DNA of 64,000 nucleotides from Pseudomonadota bacterium (lineage in GTDB: Bacteria > Pseudomonadota > Gammaproteobacteria > Burkholderiales > Burkholderiaceae_C), in contig JAKOZT010000061.1 of the NCBI GenBank assembly GCA_029779845.1, positions 1 to 64,000 of the forward strand, given 5' to 3'. Positions 52,917 to 61,659 of the stretch are shown here, in pieces (position 1 is the stretch's first letter; each line of letters begins with the position of its first letter). The translations under genes were made by a program, and so were the position numbers. Under the pieces are notes generated by a model. The model was not told the origin of the DNA. It searched no databases and saw nothing but the letters and a program-made list of their open reading frames with translations.

Positions 52917-53949
52917 ACTGGTCCCAGAACATCTGGAACCGAGGAAGCACCAGCTCGATCAGGCCGGCCAGGGAGGGTTCGATGCCCAGCTCGGGCGGGA
53001 TGTTGGCCTTCATGCCCTCGGCCACTTCCTCCGGCGTCAGGAAGTAGTACGGATCCAGCACATGCTCCATGCACTCCGTGGCCATGCGGATCGTGGCCAT
53101 CAGCTGGAAGGCGCGCACTTCGAGCACGCGCTGCGCCAAGGTCTCCTGGTCGAGGGCACCGTAGTACTGCTCGAGCGCGAAGCGAACGACATCATCGTCC
53201 GCTTCGATCCACATCAGCATCTCTCCGAGGTCCCACATCGGGTGGCCATACCCGCCGCCGTCCCAGTCGATGAACATCACCTCGTTGCGCGGGTTCACCA
53301 TCATGTTCACGAACACCATGTCGTTGTGCGTGAACTTCGGGGTGAAGGGCGCGATGACCTTTTCCAGCCGGTTGGTCGCGTCGAGGAACTGAGGCACCCA
53401 GCTCGCCCAGGCCGATGGCTGGTATCCAGTGGCCAGCTTGCCCGCCAGCAGCGTCCGGCAGTAGCGACGCACCGTGTCGAACGGCCACCAGTAGCTGATG
53501 GTCTCCTCGATCGCCCAGGCGCCTTCGTGCAGCGTCTTCATGCGCTCGATGACGTGGGCCAGCATCTTCGGCTCGCGCAGTTCGTCCGCGCCCATCTGCC
53601 GCCCTTCCACGAACTCCACCACGCTCAGGTTGGGTTCGGCATACACCAGGCGCGGCCCCAGGCCCAGCTTGTGGGCGGCGATGGTGCACTGGACGACCGT
53701 GGTCTGCCGCGTCCGGAACTGGTCGAAGCCGACCCGGACCGCGTAGCGCTTGCCGCTCGGCTCGGTGACGAAGAAGGTGCGGTTCTGCAGACCGCCGAAC
53801 CTCTGCTTGATCTGCGGCGTGCCCTTCCAGATCGGCAGCTTGGCGATGTGGTTCTTCGTCTCCGCGGGCGTCCAGCTGCGGCGCACCCGCGAGATTTCTT
53901 CGATGATGGGTCGGGGCGCTTGCGCGCCAGCGGATGAGGGTATTCCCAT
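52900..53949 (-). CDS. APH/choline-kinase-fold phosphotransferase
   Basis: A 349-residue small-molecule kinase of the aminoglycoside-phosphotransferase/choline-kinase fold. The catalytic loop is THNDMVFVNMM (HxDxxxxN) and the metal Asp is in FIDWDGGGYGHPMWDLGE, which is the choline-kinase-like form. Choline, ethanolamine, amino alcohols or homoserine are possible substrates. With amine transaminases near, phosphorylation of an amino alcohol is attractive. It is the last gene of the leftward unit. Confidence 0.9.
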   Translation of the reverse strand: MGIPSSAGAQAPRPIIEEISRVRRSWTPAETKNHIAKLPIWKGTPQIKQRFGGLQNRTFFVTEPSGKRYAVRVGFDQFRTRQTTVVQCTIAAHKLGLGPRLVYAEPNLSVVEFVEGRQMGADELREPKMLAHVIERMKTLHEGAWAIEETISYWWPFDTVRRYCRTLLAGKLATGYQPSAWASWVPQFLDATNRLEKVIAPFTPKFTHNDMVFVNMMVNPRNEVMFIDWDGGGYGHPMWDLGEMLMWIEADDDVVRFALEQYYGALDQETLAQRVLEVRAFQLMATIRMATECMEHVLDPYYFLTPEEVAEGMKANIPPELGIEPSLAGLIELVLPRFQMFWDQFKDQL

Positions 53950-54057
53950 TGGCAGTCTCCGTCGATGGCTGTCGGTCGAGCGTAGTTCGCGAGCTGCCGG
54001 CCAGACAGGTGCGAAGCGGCCGACCGCAGGGGAGGCGAGGCCGCCGGTCGATGTCGA

Positions 54058-54969
54058 TCAGGGCTCGATCGCGTGCCCGGAGCGCTTCCTGAAGCACTCG
54101 AAAACGGCGGCCAGCTCGTGTTGGCCGTGGCCCATGGCGACAGCTTGCTGGAGCCGTGCCAGCACTTCTCGTGGGAAGCTGCTGTCCGCGCCAACGTCGC
54201 CGCTGAACTCCACAAGCTGCTCGATACCCGCGGCCCAGGTGTCCAGGGCGGCCTGCGACCCCGAATAGTCGCCCTTCTTGATCATTTCCACAGACGTTCG
54301 AAGGTTGTCCTTGATGAACGGAAGACGCGCCAAGGCGATCGACAGATAGTCGTCGATGGAAACCTCGCCGGCGTCACACAGCGCGGCGCCGTAGAGAAAC
54401 CCGAGCGTGGCGATGAGAGAGAACGAACCGATGACGGCGCCATCGAGAACAGCGGCAGCCCCATGTTGCTCCCCGACGAAGAAGGCATGCCCGCTCAGGC
54501 TCGCCAGCACAGGCTGCAGCGCGTCGAACGTCGTGCGCGCGCCGGTGTAGAGGATCGCGCCGTCCGGCGTGCCGATGTCCTTGGGATAGCCTTCTATGGT
54601 GCCGTCCAGATAAGCCACGCCGTGTGCCTCGGCCCATGCCGCAGCGCCTTGCGCGTCCAGCGGCGAGCCCGTCGTGAACTGGATCAGCGTCTTGCCTTCG
54701 AGACGCGCCGCGACCTCCGGACTGTGCAGCAGCGCGTCGGACGCGGCGTAGTCGAGCACGCAAACGATGACGACCCGACTCGCATCGACCGCTTCCGCGA
54801 CCGAGTGTGCGATCCGAGCGCCTGCCCGGCCAAGCGCCGCGCACTTGCTCGAAGTGCGATTCCAGACCGTGACGCGGTGCTCGTCGGCAAGCAGCGCTTT
54901 GGCAAGGGCGGCGCCCATTGCGCCGATCCCGATGACGGAGACGTCCTGCATCGCTACGGTATTTGCCAT
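54058..54969 (-). CDS. NADP-dependent imine-reductase-like oxidoreductase
   Basis: A 303-residue protein with an N-terminal Rossmann domain (VSVIGIGAMGAALAKALL, VWNRTSSKC, favouring NADPH) and a C-terminal helical dimerisation domain. IEGYPKDIGTPDGAILYTG and HGAAAVLDGAVIGSF are closer to imine reductases than to 3-hydroxyisobutyrate dehydrogenases, whose catalytic Lys in the GxxxKLxNN segment is missing here. It may reduce a cyclic imine or oxidise an amine. It is 26 bp downstream of the YCF48 gene and 108 bp before the kinase gene. An alternative start (Met7) is possible. Confidence 0.85.
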   Translation of the reverse strand: MANTVAMQDVSVIGIGAMGAALAKALLADEHRVTVWNRTSSKCAALGRAGARIAHSVAEAVDASRVVIVCVLDYAASDALLHSPEVAARLEGKTLIQFTTGSPLDAQGAAAWAEAHGVAYLDGTIEGYPKDIGTPDGAILYTGARTTFDALQPVLASLSGHAFFVGEQHGAAAVLDGAVIGSFSLIATLGFLYGAALCDAGEVSIDDYLSIALARLPFIKDNLRTSVEMIKKGDYSGSQAALDTWAAGIEQLVEFSGDVGADSSFPREVLARLQQAVAMGHGQHELAAVFECFRKRSGHAIEP

Positions 54970-54995
54970 CACATGCGTCCTCGGAAACCGATTGG

Positions 54996-56021
54996 TCAGC
55001 GGCCTGCGCTCTCGCCGGTGATCGGGCCGTATTCGCCGAACAGCAGCGGCGCGCCCTTGCGATTGCCGATCACGGCGCCGATGCCGGCACGGTCCGGCAA
55101 GACCCTGGCCACTTGAAAGCTGCGGCCATCGTCGCTGCTGGACAGCACGACGCCGTTCAGCCCGACCGCCAGTACCTTGCCGTCCGCGGCCTGAGCCAGG
55201 GCCGTGATCGAGCTCTTGCTGGACGATGCCACGGCCTGCCAGTTCGCCCCGTCGTCGTCGCTGCGATAGAGCGCACCGGACAGGCCACCGACCAGCAAGG
55301 CGCCGCTCTTCAGCGACGCGGCCGTCCACAGGCTTGCCTTGCCGCCGGTCTCGACCGGCGTCCAGCTCTTTCCGGCGTCCGTCGATCGATAGACGACGCC
55401 CGCCTCGGCCGCGATCAGAAGCGTGCCCTTGCTGCTGGTGAACAGGTTGAACAGATTGCGCCCGCCGCTTCTTGCCCCCGCATCCGGGCCGGCACCTGCC
55501 TCCACCGTGGAGGCCGCCCAGGTCTTGCCGCCGTCCTCCGTGCGGACGAGCAGCGACCACAGGCCGACGGACACGCCGTGCTTCGGATCCGTGAACAACA
55601 CCGAGAACAGCGGCTGGTCAACGCTCAGGTCGTCCCGCTGCATTCGCCAACGCTCTCCGCCGTCCTCAGTCACCAGAACAACGCCCCAATGCCCCGCGGC
55701 CCAGCCCGTGCGGCCATCCGGCGCGAAGGTCACCGACGTCAAGGTCGCTCGCGTCGGGACGCTTTGGGCCTGGCGGAAGCTGGCACCGTCGTCATCCGAG
55801 AGCAAGACCACACCACGATCGCCAACGGCCACGATGCGTTCGCCCGCGCGCGTGACCGCCAGGATGCTGCTGTGAATCGCGGAGCTTGAGTGAACCGCTG
55901 GCAAGTGGTGAACGGGCTTCGGTGCGGCCTCGCCCGCGGCAACCGAACCCGACGCGGCGCATGCGCAAGCCGCGAGCAGGAGTGTGGCCAGACAATGTTT
56001 GCGCCTCGACATCGGACTCAT
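54996..56021 (-). CDS. YCF48/BNR-repeat periplasmic protein
   Basis: A 341-residue secreted beta-propeller protein. Signal peptide: about residues 1-29. It has six or more Asp-box-like repeats (DDGASFRQ, EDGGERWRM, EDGGKTWAAS, TDAGKSWTPV, DDGANWQAV, DDGRSFQVA), as in the photosystem II assembly factor YCF48. In proteobacteria such genes cluster with RND, DUF1302 and DUF1329 genes, as here, and probably act in assembly at the cell envelope. It follows the RND gene by 14 bp. Confidence 0.9.
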   Translation of the reverse strand: MSPMSRRKHCLATLLLAACACAASGSVAAGEAAPKPVHHLPAVHSSSAIHSSILAVTRAGERIVAVGDRGVVLLSDDDGASFRQAQSVPTRATLTSVTFAPDGRTGWAAGHWGVVLVTEDGGERWRMQRDDLSVDQPLFSVLFTDPKHGVSVGLWSLLVRTEDGGKTWAASTVEAGAGPDAGARSGGRNLFNLFTSSKGTLLIAAEAGVVYRSTDAGKSWTPVETGGKASLWTAASLKSGALLVGGLSGALYRSDDDGANWQAVASSSKSSITALAQAADGKVLAVGLNGVVLSSSDDGRSFQVARVLPDRAGIGAVIGNRKGAPLLFGEYGPITGESAGR

Positions 56022-56035
56022 TCCGGCGTTTCCGG

Positions 56036-58381
56036 TCAGTGTTGCAGCGCACCCGGCAGGTAGACCGGCCGCCGCCTGGGGAACACCTTCTCGAGCACCA
56101 CGGCGAACGCAGGCAGCGCCGTCATCGCCATGACCAGGTTCACCATGAACATGAAGGCCAGCAGCTTGCCCATGTCGGCCTGGAACTTGAGATCGGAAAA
56201 GGCCCAGGTGGCCACGCCGATGGCCAGCGTGATCGCGGTGAAGATCGTGGCCATGCCCACTTCGAGCACCGCGGACTCCAGTGCCTGCACGATCTGCTGG
56301 CCGTGCGCAAGGTGCCACTGCAGGCGGTTGTAGATGTAGAAGGCGTAGTCGACGCCCACGCCGACGGCCAGCACCATGACGGGCAGCGTCGCCACCGTGA
56401 GGCCGATGGCCTCCACCTTCATGAACCAGTAGCCGATGAAGGTCGCCACGGTCAGGGGCAGGCAGCAGGCGACGACCGCACGCCAATCACGGTAGGCCAG
56501 CATCACCAAGAGCGCGATCGCCGCGTACACGTACAGCAGCATCGGCGTTTCGGCGTGTTCCACGGCTTCGTCGACGGCGGCCTGGACGCCGGCGTTGCCT
56601 GCCGCGAGGCGGACCGTGACGCCCGGCAGCTTGTTCTGCTCGCGCCATGCCTTCACCGCATCGACCACATGGCGCAGCGTCACGGCCTTGTGGTCGGTGA
56701 GAAACAGATGCACCGCCGTCATGGTGCAATCGCCCACCGCGAAGCCCCTGACGCGCGCCACTTCGGTGGCCAGCGCCGCGTAGTTGGCCGGGTCCAGGGG
56801 CACGACGGCCATCTTCGGGTTGCCCTCGTTGTAGCCCTGGTTGTAGGTGCGCAATTGACCCGAGAACGATTGCACCGCCTGGACGCCGGGAACCTCCGTC
56901 ATGGCGGCCACGAAGTCATCCTGGTACTTGCCCAGTTCGACGTTCGCGCAACCCTGGTTGGGCCCTTCGAACACGATCGACATCCAGTCGAGGCCGATGT
57001 CGTAGTTCTGCGCGATCGAGACCGCGTCCCGGTTGTAGCGCGACTCCGGCCGCAGTTCGGGCGCGCCGGGCTGCAAGGTTCCGACGACCCTGTCGCGGCT
57101 CGCGAAGGCCGCTGCCACCAGCACCAGCGCGGTGAGCAGCACGACCACGACCGCGTTGCGCGGTTCGGCCACCAGGGAGAGGCGTTGCAGCCAACGCGAA
57201 CGTCGTTCGCGCTTCAGCAGCGCCTTCCCGGCGAACTCCGCGGTGAAGTTGAAGTACGAGGCCGCCAGCGGCAGCATGACCAGGTTGGTCACGATCTTGT
57301 AGGCCACGCCGATCGACGAAACGATGGCCAGCTCGCGGACCATCGGGATGGGCACGAGCAGCAGGGTCACGAAGGAGACGAAGGCCGTGACCAGGGCCAG
57401 CGTGCCCGGCACCAGCAAGCCGGTGAAGCTCAGGCGCGCCGCCTCCAGGGTGGTCTTGCCCGCGGCGATCTCGCGCACGATGAAGTTGATCTGCTGCACG
57501 CCGTGCGACACGCCGATGGCGAACACGAGGAACGGCACCAGCACGGCCAGCGGGTCGAGCCCGTAGCCGATCAACTTGAGGGTGCCGAACTGCCAGACCA
57601 GCGAGGACAGCGAGCACAGCACCGGCAGCAGGGTGAGGCGAATGGAGTGGCAGTACCAGTAGACGGCCAGCGCCGTCAGCAGCAAGGCGATGCCGCAGTA
57701 CTCCAGCACGTTCGCCGCGCCGTCCGCGATGTCGCCGATCTGCTTGGCGAAACCGATGATCTGGATCTCGAAATCCTGGTCTTCCAGCTTGCGGACGCGC
57801 TCTTCGATGAGCGCGTTGTAGGCCACGTAGTCCAGCCGGGTGCCGTCGGCGAGGGTTTCCGAGATGTCCGCGGAGACCATCGCGCTGGACTGGTCGCGCG
57901 ACACCAGCGTGCCGACGTAGCCGCCTTGCGTGGCCGACTGCTGGATGCGCGCGATCAGGCCCGGCTCGAGCGACTGCGCGGTGACGGTGCCGTCGATGAC
58001 CGGCTGCGCCCGGAAGCCTTCCTCGGTGATCTCGTTGACGAAGACGTTCGGCGTCCACAGGGACTGCACGCCCAGCCGATCGACCCCCGGCAGCAGCATG
58101 ACGGCCTGGGTCGCGTCGTACAGGCGCGTCAAGCCCTCCTTGGTGAAGATGCTGCCCTGGCGGGCCCGCACCACCACGGTCAGGCGATTGGCGCCGAACA
58201 GCTGCTTGCTGTATTTCTCGAAGGTCCGGATGTACTCATGCCCCGAGGGCATCTGCTTCTCGAACCCGGCTTCCATGCGCAGATGGCTGCCGAACCATCC
58301 CATCACGGCCGTCAAGGCCAGAAGCACGGCCAGGACCGCGCTTCGCGACGTGAACAGCAGTTGCTCCAGGCGTCCTACCAT
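56036..58381 (-). CDS. RND-superfamily (MMPL-type) exporter
   Basis: A 781-residue inner-membrane transporter with two 6-helix halves, each with a large periplasmic loop (about residues 35-215 and 420-580). Blocks such as SHGVQQINFIVREIAAG and GVGVDYAFYIYNRLQW, both in the SSD-like helices, are typical. It belongs to the hydrophobe/MMPL group rather than the HAE1 multidrug pumps and has no membrane-fusion partner here. It may export or move a hydrophobic compound or lipid, together with DUF1302/DUF1329 proteins. Confidence 0.92.
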   Translation of the reverse strand: MVGRLEQLLFTSRSAVLAVLLALTAVMGWFGSHLRMEAGFEKQMPSGHEYIRTFEKYSKQLFGANRLTVVVRARQGSIFTKEGLTRLYDATQAVMLLPGVDRLGVQSLWTPNVFVNEITEEGFRAQPVIDGTVTAQSLEPGLIARIQQSATQGGYVGTLVSRDQSSAMVSADISETLADGTRLDYVAYNALIEERVRKLEDQDFEIQIIGFAKQIGDIADGAANVLEYCGIALLLTALAVYWYCHSIRLTLLPVLCSLSSLVWQFGTLKLIGYGLDPLAVLVPFLVFAIGVSHGVQQINFIVREIAAGKTTLEAARLSFTGLLVPGTLALVTAFVSFVTLLLVPIPMVRELAIVSSIGVAYKIVTNLVMLPLAASYFNFTAEFAGKALLKRERRSRWLQRLSLVAEPRNAVVVVLLTALVLVAAAFASRDRVVGTLQPGAPELRPESRYNRDAVSIAQNYDIGLDWMSIVFEGPNQGCANVELGKYQDDFVAAMTEVPGVQAVQSFSGQLRTYNQGYNEGNPKMAVVPLDPANYAALATEVARVRGFAVGDCTMTAVHLFLTDHKAVTLRHVVDAVKAWREQNKLPGVTVRLAAGNAGVQAAVDEAVEHAETPMLLYVYAAIALLVMLAYRDWRAVVACCLPLTVATFIGYWFMKVEAIGLTVATLPVMVLAVGVGVDYAFYIYNRLQWHLAHGQQIVQALESAVLEVGMATIFTAITLAIGVATWAFSDLKFQADMGKLLAFMFMVNLVMAMTALPAFAVVLEKVFPRRRPVYLPGALQH

Positions 58382-58384
58382 CGG

Positions 58385-59785
58385 CTAGGCACCCAGGTCG
58401 GCCGGCAGCCGCTCTTCGAATCGCTCGACGGCTCGCGCGACCCGCTTCACGATCTCGTCCACGTCGGCCGGCGTGGCGATCAGCGGCGGCGCCACCGCGC
58501 CCACGACGCGACCGTGCCCGCTGCGCAGGAGCACGCGCTCTTCGACCAGGCACTGCTGCAACAGCCCCGAGATCCGGCCCGGCTCGGCGAACGGCCTGCG
58601 CGCGCCGGGCTCCGCGTCGAACTCGATCCCGGCGAACAGCCCCTTGCCGCGGATCTCGCCCAGGTGCGCCGCGCCGCGAAGCTTTTGCCGCAACTGCTCG
58701 AGCAGGTAGGCACCCGTCCGGGCCGAATGGGCGACCAGGCCTTCCCGCTCGATGATGTCCAGGTTGGCCAGGGCCACTGCGGCGGCCACGGGGTGGCCCG
58801 CGGTGGTGAAGCCGTGCCCGAACATGCCGTCGGCCTCCTCCTCGGCATACAGCACCTCGCAGACCTTGCGGGAGACGAGGCAGGCCGACATCGGGAAGTA
58901 GCCGCTGGTCAGGCCCTTGGCCACGGTGATCAGGTCGGGCTGCATGTCCAGGCCCGGGCTGGCGAACCAGGCGCCGGTGCGGCCGAACGCAGTGATCACC
59001 TCGTCGGCCACCAGCAGCACGTCGTGCCTGGCCAGGACCTTCTGGATCTCCGCGAAGTAGCCCGCCGGCGGAAGGATGACGCCGGCCGATCCCATGATCG
59101 GCTCCGCAAAGAAGGCGGCGATGGTGTCGGCACCTTCGGCCTGGATCATGCAGTCCAGCTGGTCGGCCAGGTAGCGCGAGAACGCCAGCTCGTCGCCGTC
59201 GAAGGCCGCGGGCCTTCTGCGGTATTCGGCGGCCTCGGTGTGAAGCACGAAGTCCAGCGGCATGTGGAATCCGCGGTGCGTCACCTCCAGCCCGGTCAGG
59301 CTGCCGGCCATCACCGTGGCACCGTGGTAGCCGCCCTTGCGCGAGATGATCTTCTTCTTGGCCGGCTTGCCGCGCACGATGTGATAGCGCCACGCCAGCT
59401 TGACCTGCGTGTCGTTGGCTTCGGAGCCGCCGTTGGCGTACAGCACCCGCTCGAACCCCGGCGGCGCCAGCGCGACGAGCCGCTCGCTGAGCTGGATGAG
59501 CGGCTCGCTCGACATCACGCTGAAGTTGTGCGAGAAGCTGACGGCCTGCATCTGCGCGGCCGCCGCACGGACGATCTCTGCGCAGCCGTAGCCGGCGTTG
59601 CTGCACCAGAGCCCCGAGCCGGCATCGATGAACTGATGGCCGCGATCGTCGGTCAGCACCAGTCCCTTGGCTTCGCGCACGACCAGAACGTCGCGGCCCG
59701 GCTGGGTGTGCAGGGCGGAGAACGGGTGCAGCACCCGCCGTTCGTCCGTCCGGCGCAGCGACTCGTGATCCTGCGGTGTCGGCAT
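58385..59785 (-). CDS. Class III omega-aminotransferase
   Basis: A 466-residue fold-type-I aminotransferase. PLP lysine is Lys290 (VAKGLTSGYFPMSA); GSEANDTQVKLAWRYH, KGGYHGATVMAGSLTG and LLVADEVITAFGRTG are standard. It resembles omega-amino acid:pyruvate and (S)-amine transaminases such as that of Chromobacterium violaceum. The substrate is probably an omega-amino acid or amine from this pathway. It starts 14 bp after DUF1302 ends and its stop lies 3 bp before the RND gene. Confidence 0.93.
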   Translation of the reverse strand: MPTPQDHESLRRTDERRVLHPFSALHTQPGRDVLVVREAKGLVLTDDRGHQFIDAGSGLWCSNAGYGCAEIVRAAAAQMQAVSFSHNFSVMSSEPLIQLSERLVALAPPGFERVLYANGGSEANDTQVKLAWRYHIVRGKPAKKKIISRKGGYHGATVMAGSLTGLEVTHRGFHMPLDFVLHTEAAEYRRRPAAFDGDELAFSRYLADQLDCMIQAEGADTIAAFFAEPIMGSAGVILPPAGYFAEIQKVLARHDVLLVADEVITAFGRTGAWFASPGLDMQPDLITVAKGLTSGYFPMSACLVSRKVCEVLYAEEEADGMFGHGFTTAGHPVAAAVALANLDIIEREGLVAHSARTGAYLLEQLRQKLRGAAHLGEIRGKGLFAGIEFDAEPGARRPFAEPGRISGLLQQCLVEERVLLRSGHGRVVGAVAPPLIATPADVDEIVKRVARAVERFEERLPADLGA

Positions 59786-59799
59786 CGTCGGTCCGCGGG

Positions 59800-61614
59800 T
59801 CAGAAGCTGTAGCTTCCGAAGAAGCCGAAGAAATCCCGGTCCTTGAACACCTGGCGCTCGACGGCGTCCTTCTTGCCGCCGAAGTAGGTCGTGTAGTTGA
59901 TGCCGAACTGCCAGGCTGGCGGGTTCTGGTTCAGCATCAGGTACAGGTTCGCGGACTTGTTGCCTTCGAGAAACTGGGCGGAGATGTTCGGCGTGTCGCC
60001 CTTCACGCTGTGCGAGAACGTGATGCCGGGCGTCAGCTGCCAGCCCGGAAAGGGTCGGCCGTCGTAGGTCCAGTTGAAGTCCAGCACGTAGCCCCACGAG
60101 GTCGCGGTTCCGACCCGGGCCACGATCGGGTTGTTCGGGTCGGTCCGATCCAGGCCCAGGAAATAGCCGGCCTGCGCGACCTGGTCCACCTCGACACCGT
60201 CGATGGTCCGCCGGATGCGACCATTGACGATGCCGGGATAGCGCGTGACGGCTGCCTCGATGGTCAGAAAGGCGCTGTCGGCAGCGAGCGCGTTCAGCAC
60301 GAACGGATGCTCGCTCTTTTGGAGCTGAAGCAGCGCCGTCACGCTCACCTGGTACTTCTTCATGTCCTTGTACAAAGGACAGCTGGCCGGATCGACAAGC
60401 GCAGGATTGGTCGCGGTATCCAGCGGCCCGCCCGCGCCGTAGCAGCCGGACAGCGTCACGGCGTCCTTCGGCCGATAGCTCAGCTCCGTGCCGATCGCCC
60501 AGTTGCCGAGCGGGAAGCTGCTCGTGAGGCCGTACATCTTGCGGTTCTCGCGGAACCGCCATTGCAGCGCCGGGATGTCGACGCCGAACGCATCGTTGAA
60601 CGTGGTTGCGTTGGCAAGCACCGGCAACTGGTCGTGGTAGTTGACGGCGAAGAAGCCGAAGTTGGCCTGCGTGCCTTCGGGCGCCCACTTCAGCGACAGG
60701 CCGTACTGTCCGCCCTTCTTGGGCGTCTTGTCGGCCAGGATGGGAATGCCGTAGTTTCCTGCGCCATAGATCGCGAGCACGGCATCGTCCTGGGACATCA
60801 GGCGCGGTGCCCCCGGCGTGCTGTACTGGTCCGGCGCCGTCACGTTCGGGTTGGTGCCGAGGTAGGCGATCGGCCCGCGACCTTTGTCGTAGTAGTCGGC
60901 GGCGCTGAAGTACGAGCCCACGGGCGACACCCGCGAACGGCGCCATTTGAATTGGTAGTACGCCTCGGCGTTCAAGGTATCGCCGAGCGAGCTGCTGACG
61001 CTGAGGGCCTGCACGGGAAGGAAGGCTTCCTTGAGCTGGGTGCCGGGAACCAGCAGCTTCTGGACGTCGAGAACATTGGTGGCCACGCCGCCCGTCAGGT
61101 AGAGAGCCTCGCCCCAGCTGATGACCTGCTGCCCGAGGCGCACTCGCCCATTGCGCTCACCCAGGGAGAAATCCTTGCTGACCCACAGGTCCAGGAGTTC
61201 GGCGTTGTTGACGATCTGCTTCTTCGCGTCGCCGGACAGATCGGTGCGCCGCGTGTCGTCCGCCTTGAAGTCTTTCTTCCAGGTTCCGCGCGCGAAGAGC
61301 TTGAGTCCGGAATCGTTCTTGAGCAGCAGCTCATGGGTGCCCTTGAGGTAGAGCGTGAACCAGTCGCCCTTGCGGTAGTTCAGGTTGCCGTCGTCTCCTG
61401 CGGACCATTGCTCGGGATTGGCGGGGCCTCCGCAGGCGGCGCTGTCGCCCACGATGCTGCAGCTCGGGTCGCCGGACCGGCGCCCGCCGCCGACCGTCAC
61501 CGTGCTGTTGAACGATCCTTCGAACTGGTCGTTCTTGAATTCCACGCCGTGCGCGCCGTCCACGGCGACGAGCGTCGCGACCGACACGAGCGCACCCAAG
61601 GTTGTCTTGTTCAC
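59800..61614 (-). CDS. DUF1302 family outer-membrane protein
   Basis: A 604-residue predicted beta-barrel. A signal peptide follows the start (KTTLGALVSVATLVA) and the chain ends in GSYSF, an aromatic C-terminus typical of outer-membrane barrels. Family traits: RKGDWFTLYLKGTHELLLKN, RLGQQVISWGEALYL and NVLDVQKLLVPGTQLKEAFL. A GTG at 61614 with GAGGAG seven bases upstream is preferred to the ATG at 61650. The function of DUF1302 is not known; its pairing with DUF1329 and RND genes suggests uptake or export of hydrophobic substrates. Confidence 0.9.
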   Translation of the reverse strand: MNKTTLGALVSVATLVAVDGAHGVEFKNDQFEGSFNSTVTVGGGRRSGDPSCSIVGDSAACGGPANPEQWSAGDDGNLNYRKGDWFTLYLKGTHELLLKNDSGLKLFARGTWKKDFKADDTRRTDLSGDAKKQIVNNAELLDLWVSKDFSLGERNGRVRLGQQVISWGEALYLTGGVATNVLDVQKLLVPGTQLKEAFLPVQALSVSSSLGDTLNAEAYYQFKWRRSRVSPVGSYFSAADYYDKGRGPIAYLGTNPNVTAPDQYSTPGAPRLMSQDDAVLAIYGAGNYGIPILADKTPKKGGQYGLSLKWAPEGTQANFGFFAVNYHDQLPVLANATTFNDAFGVDIPALQWRFRENRKMYGLTSSFPLGNWAIGTELSYRPKDAVTLSGCYGAGGPLDTATNPALVDPASCPLYKDMKKYQVSVTALLQLQKSEHPFVLNALAADSAFLTIEAAVTRYPGIVNGRIRRTIDGVEVDQVAQAGYFLGLDRTDPNNPIVARVGTATSWGYVLDFNWTYDGRPFPGWQLTPGITFSHSVKGDTPNISAQFLEGNKSANLYLMLNQNPPAWQFGINYTTYFGGKKDAVERQVFKDRDFFGFFGSYSF

Positions 61615-61659
61615 CTGATTTCTCCTCGTCTTGAACTTCCGCGGTGCCATGCCTGCGCG

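Noticed and set aside
52900..53949. Aminoglycoside resistance gene
   Set aside because: The fold is APH-like, but the choline-kinase-like catalytic and metal motifs and the catabolic context argue for a metabolic small-molecule kinase.
54058..54969. 3-hydroxyisobutyrate dehydrogenase
   Set aside because: The catalytic Lys of that family is missing from the expected helix, and the IGTPDGAILYTG segment is closer to imine reductases.
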